A DNA stretch of 64,000 nucleotides from Algoriphagus algorifonticola (GTDB lineage Bacteria; Bacteroidota; Bacteroidia; Cytophagales; Cyclobacteriaceae): assembly GCF_007655305.1 (NCBI RefSeq), contig NZ_VLOG01000042.1, forward strand, positions 48,592-112,591, given 5' to 3'. This document shows positions 18,533 through 28,586 of this stretch, piece by piece. The notes under the pieces were generated by a model, which was given only the letters and a program-made list of their open reading frames with translations, was not told where the DNA came from and did not search any database. Both the position numbers and the translations under genes were made by a program. The stretch's first letter is position 1. Each line of letters opens with the position of its first letter.

Positions 18533-20224
18533 ATGAAAAAAAATATACTAGTAAGTTATTTATTGTTTTTTGGTCTTAGCCTTTTGGGGTTTAATCCTGC
18601 ATTTTCACAAACACAACTCAAAAGGACAAATACCATCAATGCCTGCGTTAGAGAATATATTTTTGGGACACCTTCTTCAGACGAATTTGTCATCGTAGCC
18701 TTCCTTTGTAATAACGGAGGAGTTACGAATAGTTGGAGACCACCTCAGGGTTTGACTGAGTTGACTGAAATGCTGGTAATCGCAGGTGGTGGAGGCGGAG
18801 GTAAGCGAAGTGATTCCGGGAATAGAGGAGCCGGTGGAGGCGGAGCTGGTCAGGTCATTCATATCACGAATCCCAATCAATTGCAATTTCAAGTCAATAA
18901 TGCTGAGGAGCAAGGGCAACCTCTAAGCATTTCAATTGGATCTGGAGGCCTCGGAGCTACTTTAATTAATGTTCGGGCGCAAAATGGTGAAAACAGTACA
19001 GTATCAAGTCCAAGTCCAATCTTCACCAATATAACCGCTATAGGTGGCGGGGGTGGTGGAAGTGCTAATTCTGTTGTAGAGGGAAATAATTCTAATTACA
19101 ACGATCAACGCCGAGGTAATCGAGGAGGCTCTGGAGGTGGATCAGTAGGAGCTTACGGAACGGGAGCTTCAGATCCCATTTTTGGTGGAGAAGCTGTAAA
19201 TTCTGCTTTAGGAAATCCAGGCGGTCGTGGAAGAGGAAATACCTCCGTGACCGGAGGAGGTGGCGGAGGTGGAATCGCAGGCCCTGGAGGAGAACCTGAT
19301 AACAATAATGCCGGTGGGGCAGGCGGATTGGGACGTGGAGCTTCAAATGGTTTCTACACAAATTTACTTCCTTCTGCTCTTCCAGCCGACATCCCTAGAA
19401 TGTTTGCTGGTGGCGGTGGTGGAGTAGCAGGTAACCCGGGTTCGGGAGTGGGTGATGCTGCACCAGGAGGTTCAGGTGTAGGAGGTAATGCAGTTGTCTC
19501 AGGAAATGGCCAGCCCGGTCGTGCTAACACGGGTTCTGGAGGAGGAGCAGGTGGAAGTAGTTCTCCTTTAAATGCCTTTACAGGTGGTAGAGGAGGAAGC
19601 GGTATAGTGCTGATTCGCTATGATTTTGCCAGAATTCTGCCTGTGGAATATGGTTCATACGCTTTGGAAGTAAATGAACAAAAAAGAAAGGTTAGCTTAA
19701 AATGGTCTACACTGAAGGAATATGAAAATGATTATTTTCAGATACAAAGGTCTATCAATGGAGTAGATGGTTTTGAGGTAATCGGGACCGTTCAGGGTCA
19801 AGGCTTCACTAACAATGTTACTAATTATGAATTCATGGACGAGTTTCCACCATTGTATTCTGACCGACTTTATTATCGCTTGGTGCAAGTAGATTTTTCC
19901 GGGAAGAAGAATGTCGGAAAGGTATTATTAGCTCAGCTAGCCACTCCGGCTTCTCAAGTTTCCAAATGGCAAGCATTTCCGAATCCTGTAAGAGGATCTA
20001 ATTTGAGAGTTTTCCCAACTGAAAAAAATCTCTTAGAAGGAAACGAGATCTCGGTTCAGCTTATACATAGTTCGGGCCGATATTTTTCAGCTTTCCAGGC
20101 TAATTCAATTATGGAACTCAATAGATTAATTCAGCAGGAATTAGAAAGCCTACCAACAGGGGTCCTTTTGCTTAAATTAACCAATGCGCAGAACACTGAA
20201 GTGATTCGAATTCTAAAGGAATAG
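18533..20224 (+). CDS. glycine-rich secreted protein with T9SS sorting tail
   Basis: A 563-residue exported protein. A signal peptide (ending NPAFSQ) is followed by a segment with several cysteines, then about 270 residues very rich in glycine (LVIAGGGGGG, GAGGGGAGQV, TGGGGGGGIAGPGG, GGRGGSGIVLIRYDF). This resembles the glycine-rich domain also found in phage and bacterial adhesin-like proteins. The C-terminal 200 residues contain a beta-sandwich (VSLKWSTLKEYENDYFQIQR) and a type A T9SS sorting domain beginning at WQAFPNPVRGS. It is therefore likely exported by the type IX system and attached to or released from the surface. A structural or adhesive role is inferred. It appears monocistronic. 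Confidence 0.82.
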   Translation: MKKNILVSYLLFFGLSLLGFNPAFSQTQLKRTNTINACVREYIFGTPSSDEFVIVAFLCNNGGVTNSWRPPQGLTELTEMLVIAGGGGGGKRSDSGNRGAGGGGAGQVIHITNPNQLQFQVNNAEEQGQPLSISIGSGGLGATLINVRAQNGENSTVSSPSPIFTNITAIGGGGGGSANSVVEGNNSNYNDQRRGNRGGSGGGSVGAYGTGASDPIFGGEAVNSALGNPGGRGRGNTSVTGGGGGGGIAGPGGEPDNNNAGGAGGLGRGASNGFYTNLLPSALPADIPRMFAGGGGGVAGNPGSGVGDAAPGGSGVGGNAVVSGNGQPGRANTGSGGGAGGSSSPLNAFTGGRGGSGIVLIRYDFARILPVEYGSYALEVNEQKRKVSLKWSTLKEYENDYFQIQRSINGVDGFEVIGTVQGQGFTNNVTNYEFMDEFPPLYSDRLYYRLVQVDFSGKKNVGKVLLAQLATPASQVSKWQAFPNPVRGSNLRVFPTEKNLLEGNEISVQLIHSSGRYFSAFQANSIMELNRLIQQELESLPTGVLLLKLTNAQNTEVIRILKE

Positions 20225-20387
20225 GGAACTCTTTCAATGACAAAATTTCCTATTTTTTTAATAATTACATTCTTTTTCAGACAGATTGGCTGAAAAATCC
20301 TATTGGCGATAGATTTGATGCAAGGATACTAGCTTGTCTATTTTCAAATAGAAAGCGGTAAACTTGTAACTAAACCACTATCAATAT

Positions 20388-23009
20388 ATGGATTTTAAAC
20401 AATTCACCATCAAGTCTCAGGAAGCTATCCAAAAGGCCGCTGAGCTGGCAATGGCCTCGGGGCAACCCTCCATTGAAACAGCTCACCTGCTGAAGGGGAT
20501 ATTTTCCGAAGATGAGAATGTTACTGAGTTTGTTTTCAAAAAACTCAGTGCCAATAAACAATTAGCTTCCCAGAAGTTGGAAGAGCTATTAGGAAAACTA
20601 CCAAAGGTTAGTGGGGGAAATCAACAGCCCTACCTTTCCAACTCCGCAAATCAGGCTCTCACAAAAGCAAAGGATTACCTCAAAACTTTTGGAGATGAAT
20701 ATGTGGCAATAGAACACCTGCTGTTAGGAATTCTTTGGGGTTCAGATTCCACTGCACAATTGTTGAAAGATCAGGGTATTGCTGAAAAGCCTCTGATTGA
20801 AGCTATCAAAGAACTTAGACAAGGAAATAAAGTGACTGATCCCAATGCTGAAAGTAAATACAGGGCTTTGGAAAAGTATTCCAAAAATCTGAATGATTTA
20901 GCCAAAAAGGGTAAAATCGACCCGGTAATTGGCCGAGATGAGGAAATTCGCAGAGTACTTCAGATTCTGGCAAGGAGGACTAAAAACAACCCGATCTTAT
21001 TGGGTGAGCCCGGAGTAGGTAAGACTGCTATTGTGGAGGGGCTGGCTCAACGAATTGTCTCAGGTGACGTACCGGAAAATCTCAAATCTAAGACCTTGAT
21101 TTCTTTGGATATGGGTTTGCTTGTGGCAGGAGCCAAATACAAGGGGGAATTTGAGGAGAGATTGAAGGCTGTAATTAAAGAAGTAACCGATTCCGATGGA
21201 GAAATTATTCTCTTTATAGATGAGATTCATACGCTGATCGGAGCCGGAGGTGGTGGCGAAGGAGCCATGGATGCGGCCAATTTATTGAAGCCAGCCTTGG
21301 CTAGAGGTGAATTGCATGCGATTGGAGCTACTACTTTAAAGGAATATCAAAAGTACATTGAAAAGGATAAAGCTTTAGAAAGACGTTTTCAAACGGTAAT
21401 CGTAGATGAGCCTGATGCTGCAGACGCGATATCAATTCTCAGAGGTATCAAAGATAAGTATGAATTGCACCATGGAGTTAGGGTCAAAGACGATGCAGTA
21501 ATTGCTGCCGTAGAGCTATCTCAGCGCTATATTTCAGATCGATTCTTGCCGGATAAAGCTATCGACCTGATGGATGAGGCCGCAGCCAAACTGAGAATGG
21601 AAATTGACTCATTACCTCAGGAATTAGACGAATTGAATCGCCGAATCATGCAGCTCGAAATTGAAAGAGAGGCGATACGGAGAGAAAAGAACAAGGATAA
21701 GGAGGCTACTTTGAGTAAGGAAATAGCCGAGCTATCCGAAAAGCGTCAGTCCGTGAAGGCCAAATGGGAAAGTGAAAAGGCTGTGATTATGGGTATTCAA
21801 CGAGAAAAGGAGAATATCGATAAATTCAAACTGGAAGCCGAACAGGCAGAGCGCGCTGGGGATTTTGGGAAAGTTGCAGAAATCCGATATGGTAAAATTG
21901 TCGAGTCTGAGAAAAAGCTGGAGTCTTTCCAAAAACAGCTTAATGAAATGCAGCAAGGTTCCCCTCTACTCAAAGAGGAAGTGGATAATGAAGATATCGC
22001 CTCTGTAGTATCTAAGTGGACTGGAATTCCGGTTAGCAAGATGATTCAGTCTGAACGAGAAAAATTACTTCATCTAGAAGATGAGTTGGGTAGAAGAATA
22101 GCCGGGCAAAAAGAAGCCATAGCTGCACTTTCTGATGCCGTTCGTCGTAGCAGAGCTGGCCTACAGGACCCGAAGCGTCCCATAGGTAGCTTTATCTTCA
22201 TGGGTACCACAGGAGTTGGTAAGACAGAGCTGGCGAAAGCCTTGGCAGAATATCTCTTCAATGATGAAAATGCCATGGTTAGGATCGATATGTCTGAATA
22301 TCAGGAAAGGCATGCCGTCAGCCGTTTAGTCGGAGCTCCTCCAGGATATGTCGGATACGATGAAGGTGGACAGTTGACTGAAGCTGTCCGAAGAAAACCT
22401 TACTCCGTAATTCTACTAGATGAGATTGAAAAAGCCCATCCAGATGTGTTCAATATCCTATTGCAGGTTTTGGACGATGGTAGGTTGACAGATAACAAGG
22501 GTAGAATTGCCAGCTTCAAAAACACGATCATAATCATGACTACAAATATCGGTTCTCATTTGATCCAGGAACGCTTTGCGGAAATGGAGGAATGGAATAA
22601 GGAAGAGGTTTTGGAAAAGACAAAGACAGAAGTATTCGATTTATTGAAAAAATCTGTCAGACCGGAATTCTTAAACCGAATCGATGAAACGATCATGTTT
22701 GAGCCTTTGAATAAAAAGATTATCCGTAAGATCGTGGATATCCAATGGAGAGAAATCCAAAAGCGATTGTCTGAATCAAATATCGAGATAGAAGCAACCA
22801 CCGAAGTGTTAGATTATCTAGGTGAAGTAGGATTTGATCCGCAGTTTGGTGCAAGACCTCTGAAGCGAACTATGCAGCGATTGATTTTAAATGAACTTTC
22901 CAAGCAGATATTAGCAGGCTATATTAAAAATGACTCCGCAGTTTTGGTGGATTTGGATGCAGACAAACAAGTCTACTTCAAAAATGTAGAGGCATCTGTT
23001 GAAGTCTAA
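20388..23009 (+). CDS. clpB: ATP-dependent disaggregase ClpB
   Basis: An 873-residue Hsp100 chaperone that, with DnaK, dissolves protein aggregates. The N-domain starts DFKQFTIKSQEAIQKAAELA. NBD1 has Walker A GEPGVGKT (206-213) and a Walker B IILFIDEIHTLIGAGG. A long coiled-coil middle domain follows (about residues 400-530, for example LEIEREAIRREKNKDKEATL). NBD2 has Walker A GTTGVGKT (606-613), with the second position Thr instead of the usual Pro, and Walker B VILLDEIEKAHPDV. Length matches the family. No CIRCE element or clear heat-shock promoter is seen in the 160 bases upstream. Confidence 0.97.
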   Translation: MDFKQFTIKSQEAIQKAAELAMASGQPSIETAHLLKGIFSEDENVTEFVFKKLSANKQLASQKLEELLGKLPKVSGGNQQPYLSNSANQALTKAKDYLKTFGDEYVAIEHLLLGILWGSDSTAQLLKDQGIAEKPLIEAIKELRQGNKVTDPNAESKYRALEKYSKNLNDLAKKGKIDPVIGRDEEIRRVLQILARRTKNNPILLGEPGVGKTAIVEGLAQRIVSGDVPENLKSKTLISLDMGLLVAGAKYKGEFEERLKAVIKEVTDSDGEIILFIDEIHTLIGAGGGGEGAMDAANLLKPALARGELHAIGATTLKEYQKYIEKDKALERRFQTVIVDEPDAADAISILRGIKDKYELHHGVRVKDDAVIAAVELSQRYISDRFLPDKAIDLMDEAAAKLRMEIDSLPQELDELNRRIMQLEIEREAIRREKNKDKEATLSKEIAELSEKRQSVKAKWESEKAVIMGIQREKENIDKFKLEAEQAERAGDFGKVAEIRYGKIVESEKKLESFQKQLNEMQQGSPLLKEEVDNEDIASVVSKWTGIPVSKMIQSEREKLLHLEDELGRRIAGQKEAIAALSDAVRRSRAGLQDPKRPIGSFIFMGTTGVGKTELAKALAEYLFNDENAMVRIDMSEYQERHAVSRLVGAPPGYVGYDEGGQLTEAVRRKPYSVILLDEIEKAHPDVFNILLQVLDDGRLTDNKGRIASFKNTIIIMTTNIGSHLIQERFAEMEEWNKEEVLEKTKTEVFDLLKKSVRPEFLNRIDETIMFEPLNKKIIRKIVDIQWREIQKRLSESNIEIEATTEVLDYLGEVGFDPQFGARPLKRTMQRLILNELSKQILAGYIKNDSAVLVDLDADKQVYFKNVEASVEV

Positions 23010-23029
23010 TTCAATCGAATTGAAAATGA

Positions 23030-23057
23030 CCTCGGATTTAGTAATCCGGGGTTTTTT
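23030..23057 (+). terminator. terminator after clpB
   Basis: CCTCGGATT (23030-23038) pairs with AATCCGGGG (23043-23051) around a TAGT loop, followed by T, 20 bases after the clpB stop. Confidence 0.85.
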
Positions 23058-23104
23058 GTTTTAAACTCTAATTCCTTTTTAGAAGTTAATTAAAGAAAAG
23101 CACT

Positions 23105-23287
23105 ATGATCGAGCACTTTTTCCAATGCCCTTATTGCTTCGAAGAAATTTCTATGCTACTTGACCCTTCCGTCTCCAGGCAGGAATATATTGAAGATTGT
23201 GAGGTATGCTGCAATCCGATTCAGATCAATTTAGAATTGGAAGAAAACGAGCTTGTTTATTTTGAAGCCAACTCAATCGAACAATAA
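23105..23287 (+). CDS. CPXCG-motif cysteine-rich small protein
   Basis: A 60-residue protein with two cysteine pairs, QCPYCFEE at 8-11 and CEVCC at 32-36, spaced as in the CPXCG-motif cysteine-rich family, a small putative zinc ribbon. The first motif has Phe instead of Gly after the second cysteine. The function of the family is unknown. The stop overlaps the start of the next gene (TAATG), so the two are translationally coupled. Confidence 0.8.
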   Translation: MIEHFFQCPYCFEEISMLLDPSVSRQEYIEDCEVCCNPIQINLELEENELVYFEANSIEQ

Positions 23288-23853
23288 TGTTATTTCAGGA
23301 CAAAGACACCAAAGAGGAAATCTGGCAAGCGGTCAAACATGAATTGCATCGTGGTGCGCTGGATGCCAAGCACCCATTCCATTGGGTGAATTTGGGGACG
23401 GTTTCTAATGAATGTCCTTCTGTTCGGACTGTAGTTTTAAGAAAGCTAACTGAGGAGCTTCACTTTTTTGTTTATACAGATTACAGATCTGAAAAATGCT
23501 CAGATTTAAAGCAAAACTCCCATGCGACGCTTCATTTGTATCATCCCAAAAAGCAGGTACAAATCAGAATGAAAGTACAGACCATCCTTCATTTTCAAGA
23601 TGGAATGTCGAATAAAATATGGCAAACTATTCCAAGTCACCGAAGGTCTGAATATACTGGGGATCAAGCTCCGGGAACTAAGATTTCGAGCCCAGATGAT
23701 GGCTGGAAGGAAGGTGACTCCAATATTCACTTTTTTACGGTTTTAGAGTTTGTTCCTCATCAAATAGAGGTTTTACAACTATCCAAAAATGGACATTTAA
23801 GAATCGTTTTTAATGAAGAAAATGAATGGGATGGTAACTGGTTGACTCCCTAA
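23287..23853 (+). CDS. pyridoxamine 5'-phosphate oxidase-family FMN-binding protein
   Basis: A 188-residue protein of the FMN-binding split-barrel fold, PNPOx-like. Fold-level features are PSVRTVVLRKLTEELHFFVYTDYRSEKCSDLKQN, in which RTVVLR and the TDYRSEK segment bind the FMN phosphate in PNPOx-like proteins, and a C-terminal KNGHLRIVFNEENEWDGNWLTP resembling the PdxH tail. It is shorter than true PdxH (about 215 residues), so the activity could be a general flavin reductase or oxidase. It is coupled to the CPXCG protein gene and convergent by four bases with the DUF5916 gene. Confidence 0.8.
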   Translation: MLFQDKDTKEEIWQAVKHELHRGALDAKHPFHWVNLGTVSNECPSVRTVVLRKLTEELHFFVYTDYRSEKCSDLKQNSHATLHLYHPKKQVQIRMKVQTILHFQDGMSNKIWQTIPSHRRSEYTGDQAPGTKISSPDDGWKEGDSNIHFFTVLEFVPHQIEVLQLSKNGHLRIVFNEENEWDGNWLTP

Positions 23854-26027
23854 ACATTCCACCAATAGGTGAATTTCAAAACAATTGATCGGTTTTTGGT
23901 ATAGAAAGGGGCAGGTAAATAATTGTCGGTATAGACTATAAACAAGTCAGAGGCCGGCTTAAATCTCCATTGAAACCTAGTATTTAGGTTGATGTTTTCA
24001 ATCTGTTCATTGTACTGAACGAATGCCGTGAAAAAGACTGTATTGGTCATGGTAATATCCAGCCTAGGACCTACTAGCCAGAAATTGGTTGTATTCCAAG
24101 GCTCTGGAAGTACAATCCTGTTGTAATTGGTGCTCATTGCGATGCTGACAAAAGGCTGGAATCTATATCCCAATTCGCTGCTAAAGTTTAATCGATCACC
24201 ATCGGCATAATAACCTCCCATTCGGGTGGAAAAGCTGTAAGTAAAAAGGCTTTGGGGTTTGGAGGTATACTCAGCTCCCCAGTTATTCCATTTGTGTGTA
24301 GATCCAGCTGGAAGAGTTTCTCCTGAGAAATTGGTCGGATCAAAGGGACGTTGTAGTCTCACGAAATCATGGCCCATCCAGACCGTAAGGTTACTTTGGC
24401 TTCTCCATCTCACGCTGTATGCGACATTAATGATTTTATCTGTTTGTTGGCCGGTAGTATTGAAGAAGAATGTGGTTCCGACATCAGGACCATGAGAAAG
24501 GATTTTTTCACTCTTAGGAAACCAACGATATCCCACTGTCGGGCTAATCTTGTAAAATCCATTCCTTGGCACGAAACCAACTTCCGCAGTATAATTTTCA
24601 GAAACATATTCATGTTGCCAGTTCCAACTGAGATTACCTGAAGCATACTTGAGATTTGCCGCATGAACAAATCCTTCTTGTGTTCCATCTGGCCCGAAGC
24701 TTTTCAGAACCATGGCTTTTCCAGTCCAGAGATTGTTTGAGGAGGCCAAGTTGTATTCCAATCCTGCATTTCGGTTGAACTGGCTATATAAAGGTTGCTC
24801 CGATTCGGGATCCGGATCGTAATTCAGAGATTGCTTGTTAATCAAAATACCAGTGATATTGGATCGTGCGCCTACCTGCCTTTGCAAGGCTAAAACTGTG
24901 AAGTTTTGAGAAGGAAGGCCATCTGATTCCACTTCCCCTGTTTGCATATTCATAGCTCCAATTCTCCAGTCTTTATTAATTTTCCCACTGAGTCGGGCTC
25001 CAAACTGAATTGGGGCATTTAAGCCTATCCTTCTTGAGAAAAATGGCCTAATTGTACTATAACCGAAATTTGCGAACAGGTCTCCATTTTCAAGGAAAAA
25101 CTGTCTTCTTTCAGGAAAAAACAATTCAAATCTATCTAGATTGGTTACCTGCCTATCCACTTCTACCTGAGAAAAATCCGGGTTGACAGTTAGATCTAAA
25201 TTTAAAGAAGAGGTCAAAGCAATCTTGGCATCCATTCCTACTTCTTTTCTGTAAATATTGCTGCTTTCAGATTCAAAATCTCGGGAAACTCCTCCCAAGG
25301 CATAAGGAATGATGGATACATTAGCTCCTGCTGATGGTGGAGGGTTATCCCAGACTAATATTCCAGTGTAAGCTAAAGATGCGGATGGGAATTGTCTGGG
25401 GACAGGTGCCCAGCCTGATTTTTCTGTAGCCTTCAAATCAAGCCTGGAAAAATTGATTCCCCACTCCTTAATTCCTTTTTTGTAACGGATGGATTTAAAA
25501 GGAATCGCTGCCTCAAATATCCATTTGTCTTCATAATTTTTGACTTTGGAAGTCCATTTATTGTCCCAGCTTAAATCCACACTCCCACCATTAAACATAA
25601 TCCCGTCCCATTGTGCTCCTGCGGCATTTGCTCCAAACGTAAATCCATTGGTCTGATCATCAAATGGGTCCATGAAGAGTAAAAAGTTGTCATTTTTTCC
25701 GAATGAAAAATCTCTACGAAGCGATTCTACCATGTATGGCCCCTCCATCAAATGATGATTGACTACAATGATGTATAAATTTTGCTCATCGTAAGTCATT
25801 CGCACATCCGTTTGAACTTGCGCATAGCTAGTATCCATCGGGGTAATCATGAAAAAGTTGGTAGCTACTTCTGCCAATTCCCAAGCTTTTTCATCCAAAA
25901 CCCCGTCGATGGTTATGGGAGAAACAGCCTTTTGGATAGGAAGGCGATAAGCAGCATTAATTTTTTGACCAAAACAGAATGCGTTGGTAAAGGCTATTAG
26001 AAGGAGAGAGGTTATAAGTTGACGCAT
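23850..26027 (-). CDS. DUF5916 outer-membrane protein with CBM9-like domain
   Basis: A 725-residue protein with an N-terminal signal peptide ending in CFGQ. Residues about 35-220 form a family-9 carbohydrate-binding-like module (ITIDGVLDEKAWELAEV at the start, DDQTNGFTFGANAAGAQWDG later). The remainder is the DUF5916 beta-barrel-like region: VEVDRQVTNLDRFELFFPERRQFFLENGDLF is a family signature spread over 30 residues. The product ends in an aromatic-containing barrel strand (FTYWWNV), as in outer-membrane proteins. It starts 22 bases after the upstream receptor gene and is likely co-transcribed with it. Function unknown. Confidence 0.88.
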   Translation of the reverse strand: MRQLITSLLLIAFTNAFCFGQKINAAYRLPIQKAVSPITIDGVLDEKAWELAEVATNFFMITPMDTSYAQVQTDVRMTYDEQNLYIIVVNHHLMEGPYMVESLRRDFSFGKNDNFLLFMDPFDDQTNGFTFGANAAGAQWDGIMFNGGSVDLSWDNKWTSKVKNYEDKWIFEAAIPFKSIRYKKGIKEWGINFSRLDLKATEKSGWAPVPRQFPSASLAYTGILVWDNPPPSAGANVSIIPYALGGVSRDFESESSNIYRKEVGMDAKIALTSSLNLDLTVNPDFSQVEVDRQVTNLDRFELFFPERRQFFLENGDLFANFGYSTIRPFFSRRIGLNAPIQFGARLSGKINKDWRIGAMNMQTGEVESDGLPSQNFTVLALQRQVGARSNITGILINKQSLNYDPDPESEQPLYSQFNRNAGLEYNLASSNNLWTGKAMVLKSFGPDGTQEGFVHAANLKYASGNLSWNWQHEYVSENYTAEVGFVPRNGFYKISPTVGYRWFPKSEKILSHGPDVGTTFFFNTTGQQTDKIINVAYSVRWRSQSNLTVWMGHDFVRLQRPFDPTNFSGETLPAGSTHKWNNWGAEYTSKPQSLFTYSFSTRMGGYYADGDRLNFSSELGYRFQPFVSIAMSTNYNRIVLPEPWNTTNFWLVGPRLDITMTNTVFFTAFVQYNEQIENINLNTRFQWRFKPASDLFIVYTDNYLPAPFYTKNRSIVLKFTYWWNV

Positions 26028-26048
26028 TACCTTTGTTCCAATTCAGGC

Positions 26049-28436
26049 TTATGGCTTTAAGCGATAGCTAAATGTTAGATTTAATTGTCTTCGGATAAAT
26101 TGAGAATCCCCCTCTGTGTAGAAATTGAAGCCTTCAGTAATGTAGCGGTTCCTTCTGGAGTTGAAAATATCATTGACAGTAAATATCAACCTTCCCCGGT
26201 CTGCTAAGATTTGTTTGCTGGCAGAAAAATCCATAAAAAAGATTCCTTTTCTCACCCCTTGGGCAGTTTTTTGGCGAGCATCATAATTTGATCTTACTTG
26301 AAGATCCCAGCCATTTTTGAGTGTAAATCTGGAGGTTTGCCTGGCTAAAAAAGAGGAGGTTTTAGCTTGAAATTCGGTCTGAATATTACTTCCGTCTATG
26401 GATGCATGGAAAAAGTTTAGATTTAGATCCAATTTCCACCAGGATTTGATTTTATAGTCAGCACTCAATTCCAGACCAAATGCTTGCTCTCCAGTAAGGT
26501 TGAAAGGTAAGGTGACTGAAAACCCTTGTTCATCCACAGTCCTGATTCTTTCTATTTTATCCTTGGTGTCTCTGAAGTATGCAGTTGTAAAGAGTGTTCC
26601 TTTTTCAAAGTACTTGATATGGCCTAGCTCCAAGGCATCGGTGAATTCAGGGTCTAAATCTGGATTGCCACTAAAAAAGTTTCTTTGATCAGAAAAAGTG
26701 ACATATGGGCTCAAATCATTGTAGACAGGACGTCTAACCCTTCTTGAATAGCTCATTTGAAGAGCATTTTCCTTAGAAATATTATAGGTAAGATGGGCAC
26801 TAGGGAATAAGTTTCCATAGTTTCTTGGATTTCTTTCATTGGTTTCTGAAAGAATGGTCTCTACATCGGTGTACTCCGCCCTGATTCCTGCCTGATAGCT
26901 CCAATCGCCACTTTTGTTTCCTAAAATCGTGTAAGCTGCAAGAATATTTTCATTGTATATAAAAATATTATCCAAACCAGGAATTGGATTTAACTGACCG
27001 CTTTCGTTCTCTTCGGAGACAACAAAATCATTTTTCATCTCCCGAAAGCTAGTTCTGAATCCGGATTCAAACTTACCTTCCGCTGAAATGGGCTTTACAT
27101 AATCCAACTGAAGGAGGTATTGGTTTTCATACTCATCGTTCAAGGAGGTTTGAACAAGAGAGTTTAATGGCTGATTATTACTGTTAAATCTATTTTCGGT
27201 AAATAACTGATCAGAATTTTCCCAATAGTTCAAATAGGTAAAATTGGCATTTAATTCATGTCCTTTCTTTTCGAAATTCCGCTTGTAGTTTAAAGAGATT
27301 TCTGAATTGGGTTCCTGCTCTGTTTCATCTTGCCTTCTTAAGCTATAGCCTAAAAAATTATTCAGACTGTTGAGATAATCTTCATACCGTATATCTGTAA
27401 TTCTTCTCGCATCACTCCTTCTCCAGAGATAAGATAGAGTCAATATGCTTTTTTCACTGAAGAAATAATCCAAGCCACCCCGGATTGAATTATTGAAGCC
27501 TTTGACCTTACCGGAATTATTCTGGATTAAAATCTGGGTCTGTCCATTTTCATATACTTCTTGATAGAGTTCACTCACATAAGGCTGATGCCTTCTAGCA
27601 AAGCTGTAATTGACAAACCAATTGATCCTCTTTTTGCGATAATTTAGGTTTGCGGAAAATCCTAAATTCAAAGGAGTCCCTCCAATCACCTCAAAAGATC
27701 CATTGATTCCTTGCTGATTATCTTTTTTCAGAATGATATTGATGACGCCAGCCATTCCTTCGGCTTCATATCTCGCTGACGGGTTGGTGATCACTTCCAC
27801 CCTTTCTACCATGTTAGCCTGTAATTGTCTGAGTCCTGCGGCTCCCTTAAAACTGACTAATCCAGATGGTTTGCCGTCAATTAAAATCCTGACATTCGCA
27901 GATCCTCTTAGACGGACATTTCCTTCGGGATCGACTGCAACTGAAGGTAGGTTCATTAGGATATCTGAAGCTGTTCCTCCTGCATTTGCCAAATCCTTCC
28001 CGACATTGAATATCCTCTTGTCCAGAGATAATTCCATGAGAGTTTTTTCGCCCTGGACTAAAACTTCTTCCAAATCAGACGCAGAAGGAGACAGCAAAAT
28101 TTCTCCTAAATCCAGTGTGTTGTTGTTTTTTTCTAATGAAAACAAGCTGGTTTTTTTCGCTTCAAAGCCCATAAACTCTACAAGAGCATAGAATTTTCCA
28201 TTTGGTAGTTCAATGGAAAATTTGCCATTATCACTAGTAATTCCTCCCCCAATTAAACTATCCTTCTCCGAGTAAATAGCAATGGTAGCAAATGGCAAGG
28301 CTTTTCTTGTACTTTGATCGAAGACATTCCCTTTGATTTTTCCAGTATTTTCCTGCGCAAAAAGTGGAAAGGAAAGCAAAAGGATTATCAGGAAAAACGA
28401 AAAGTTCTTCCCAAAAAAGGGTGGAAACGAGAACAT
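26049..28436 (-). CDS. TonB-dependent receptor-like outer-membrane protein (OMP_b-brl_3)
   Basis: A 795-residue protein with a signal peptide (ending FPLFAQ). A carboxypeptidase-regulatory-like domain follows (GKIKGNVFDQSTRKALPFATI, residues 32 on). Then comes a plug domain (TASDILMNLPSVAVDPEGNV, IDGKPSGL, ITNPSARYEAEGMAGVINI) and a large beta-barrel of the outer-membrane-barrel family 3 type, ending LNLTFSYRLKP. No TonB box is obvious. The plug sequence resembles siderophore or peptide receptor-like proteins of this family, but the ligand is unknown. It is the first gene of a two-gene operon with the DUF5916 gene. Confidence 0.92.
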   Translation of the reverse strand: MFSFPPFFGKNFSFFLIILLLSFPLFAQENTGKIKGNVFDQSTRKALPFATIAIYSEKDSLIGGGITSDNGKFSIELPNGKFYALVEFMGFEAKKTSLFSLEKNNNTLDLGEILLSPSASDLEEVLVQGEKTLMELSLDKRIFNVGKDLANAGGTASDILMNLPSVAVDPEGNVRLRGSANVRILIDGKPSGLVSFKGAAGLRQLQANMVERVEVITNPSARYEAEGMAGVINIILKKDNQQGINGSFEVIGGTPLNLGFSANLNYRKKRINWFVNYSFARRHQPYVSELYQEVYENGQTQILIQNNSGKVKGFNNSIRGGLDYFFSEKSILTLSYLWRRSDARRITDIRYEDYLNSLNNFLGYSLRRQDETEQEPNSEISLNYKRNFEKKGHELNANFTYLNYWENSDQLFTENRFNSNNQPLNSLVQTSLNDEYENQYLLQLDYVKPISAEGKFESGFRTSFREMKNDFVVSEENESGQLNPIPGLDNIFIYNENILAAYTILGNKSGDWSYQAGIRAEYTDVETILSETNERNPRNYGNLFPSAHLTYNISKENALQMSYSRRVRRPVYNDLSPYVTFSDQRNFFSGNPDLDPEFTDALELGHIKYFEKGTLFTTAYFRDTKDKIERIRTVDEQGFSVTLPFNLTGEQAFGLELSADYKIKSWWKLDLNLNFFHASIDGSNIQTEFQAKTSSFLARQTSRFTLKNGWDLQVRSNYDARQKTAQGVRKGIFFMDFSASKQILADRGRLIFTVNDIFNSRRNRYITEGFNFYTEGDSQFIRRQLNLTFSYRLKP

Positions 28437-28586
28437 AGGTATAGGCTGAGTTTATTGTTTCAAGTTAAAACAATAGCCCCATTTGAAAAATGAAATTTAT
28501 TTCTGTGGTGAAAAAGTGGCATCTATAAACCAAAAACAAATAATAATTCTATGGTTTTCAAATTCTTGGTCTTTCCGAATTTGGAA

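Noticed and set aside
24259..24641. Plus-strand open frames opposite the DUF5916 gene
   Set aside because: They are antisense to a well-supported gene with a signal peptide and family motifs.
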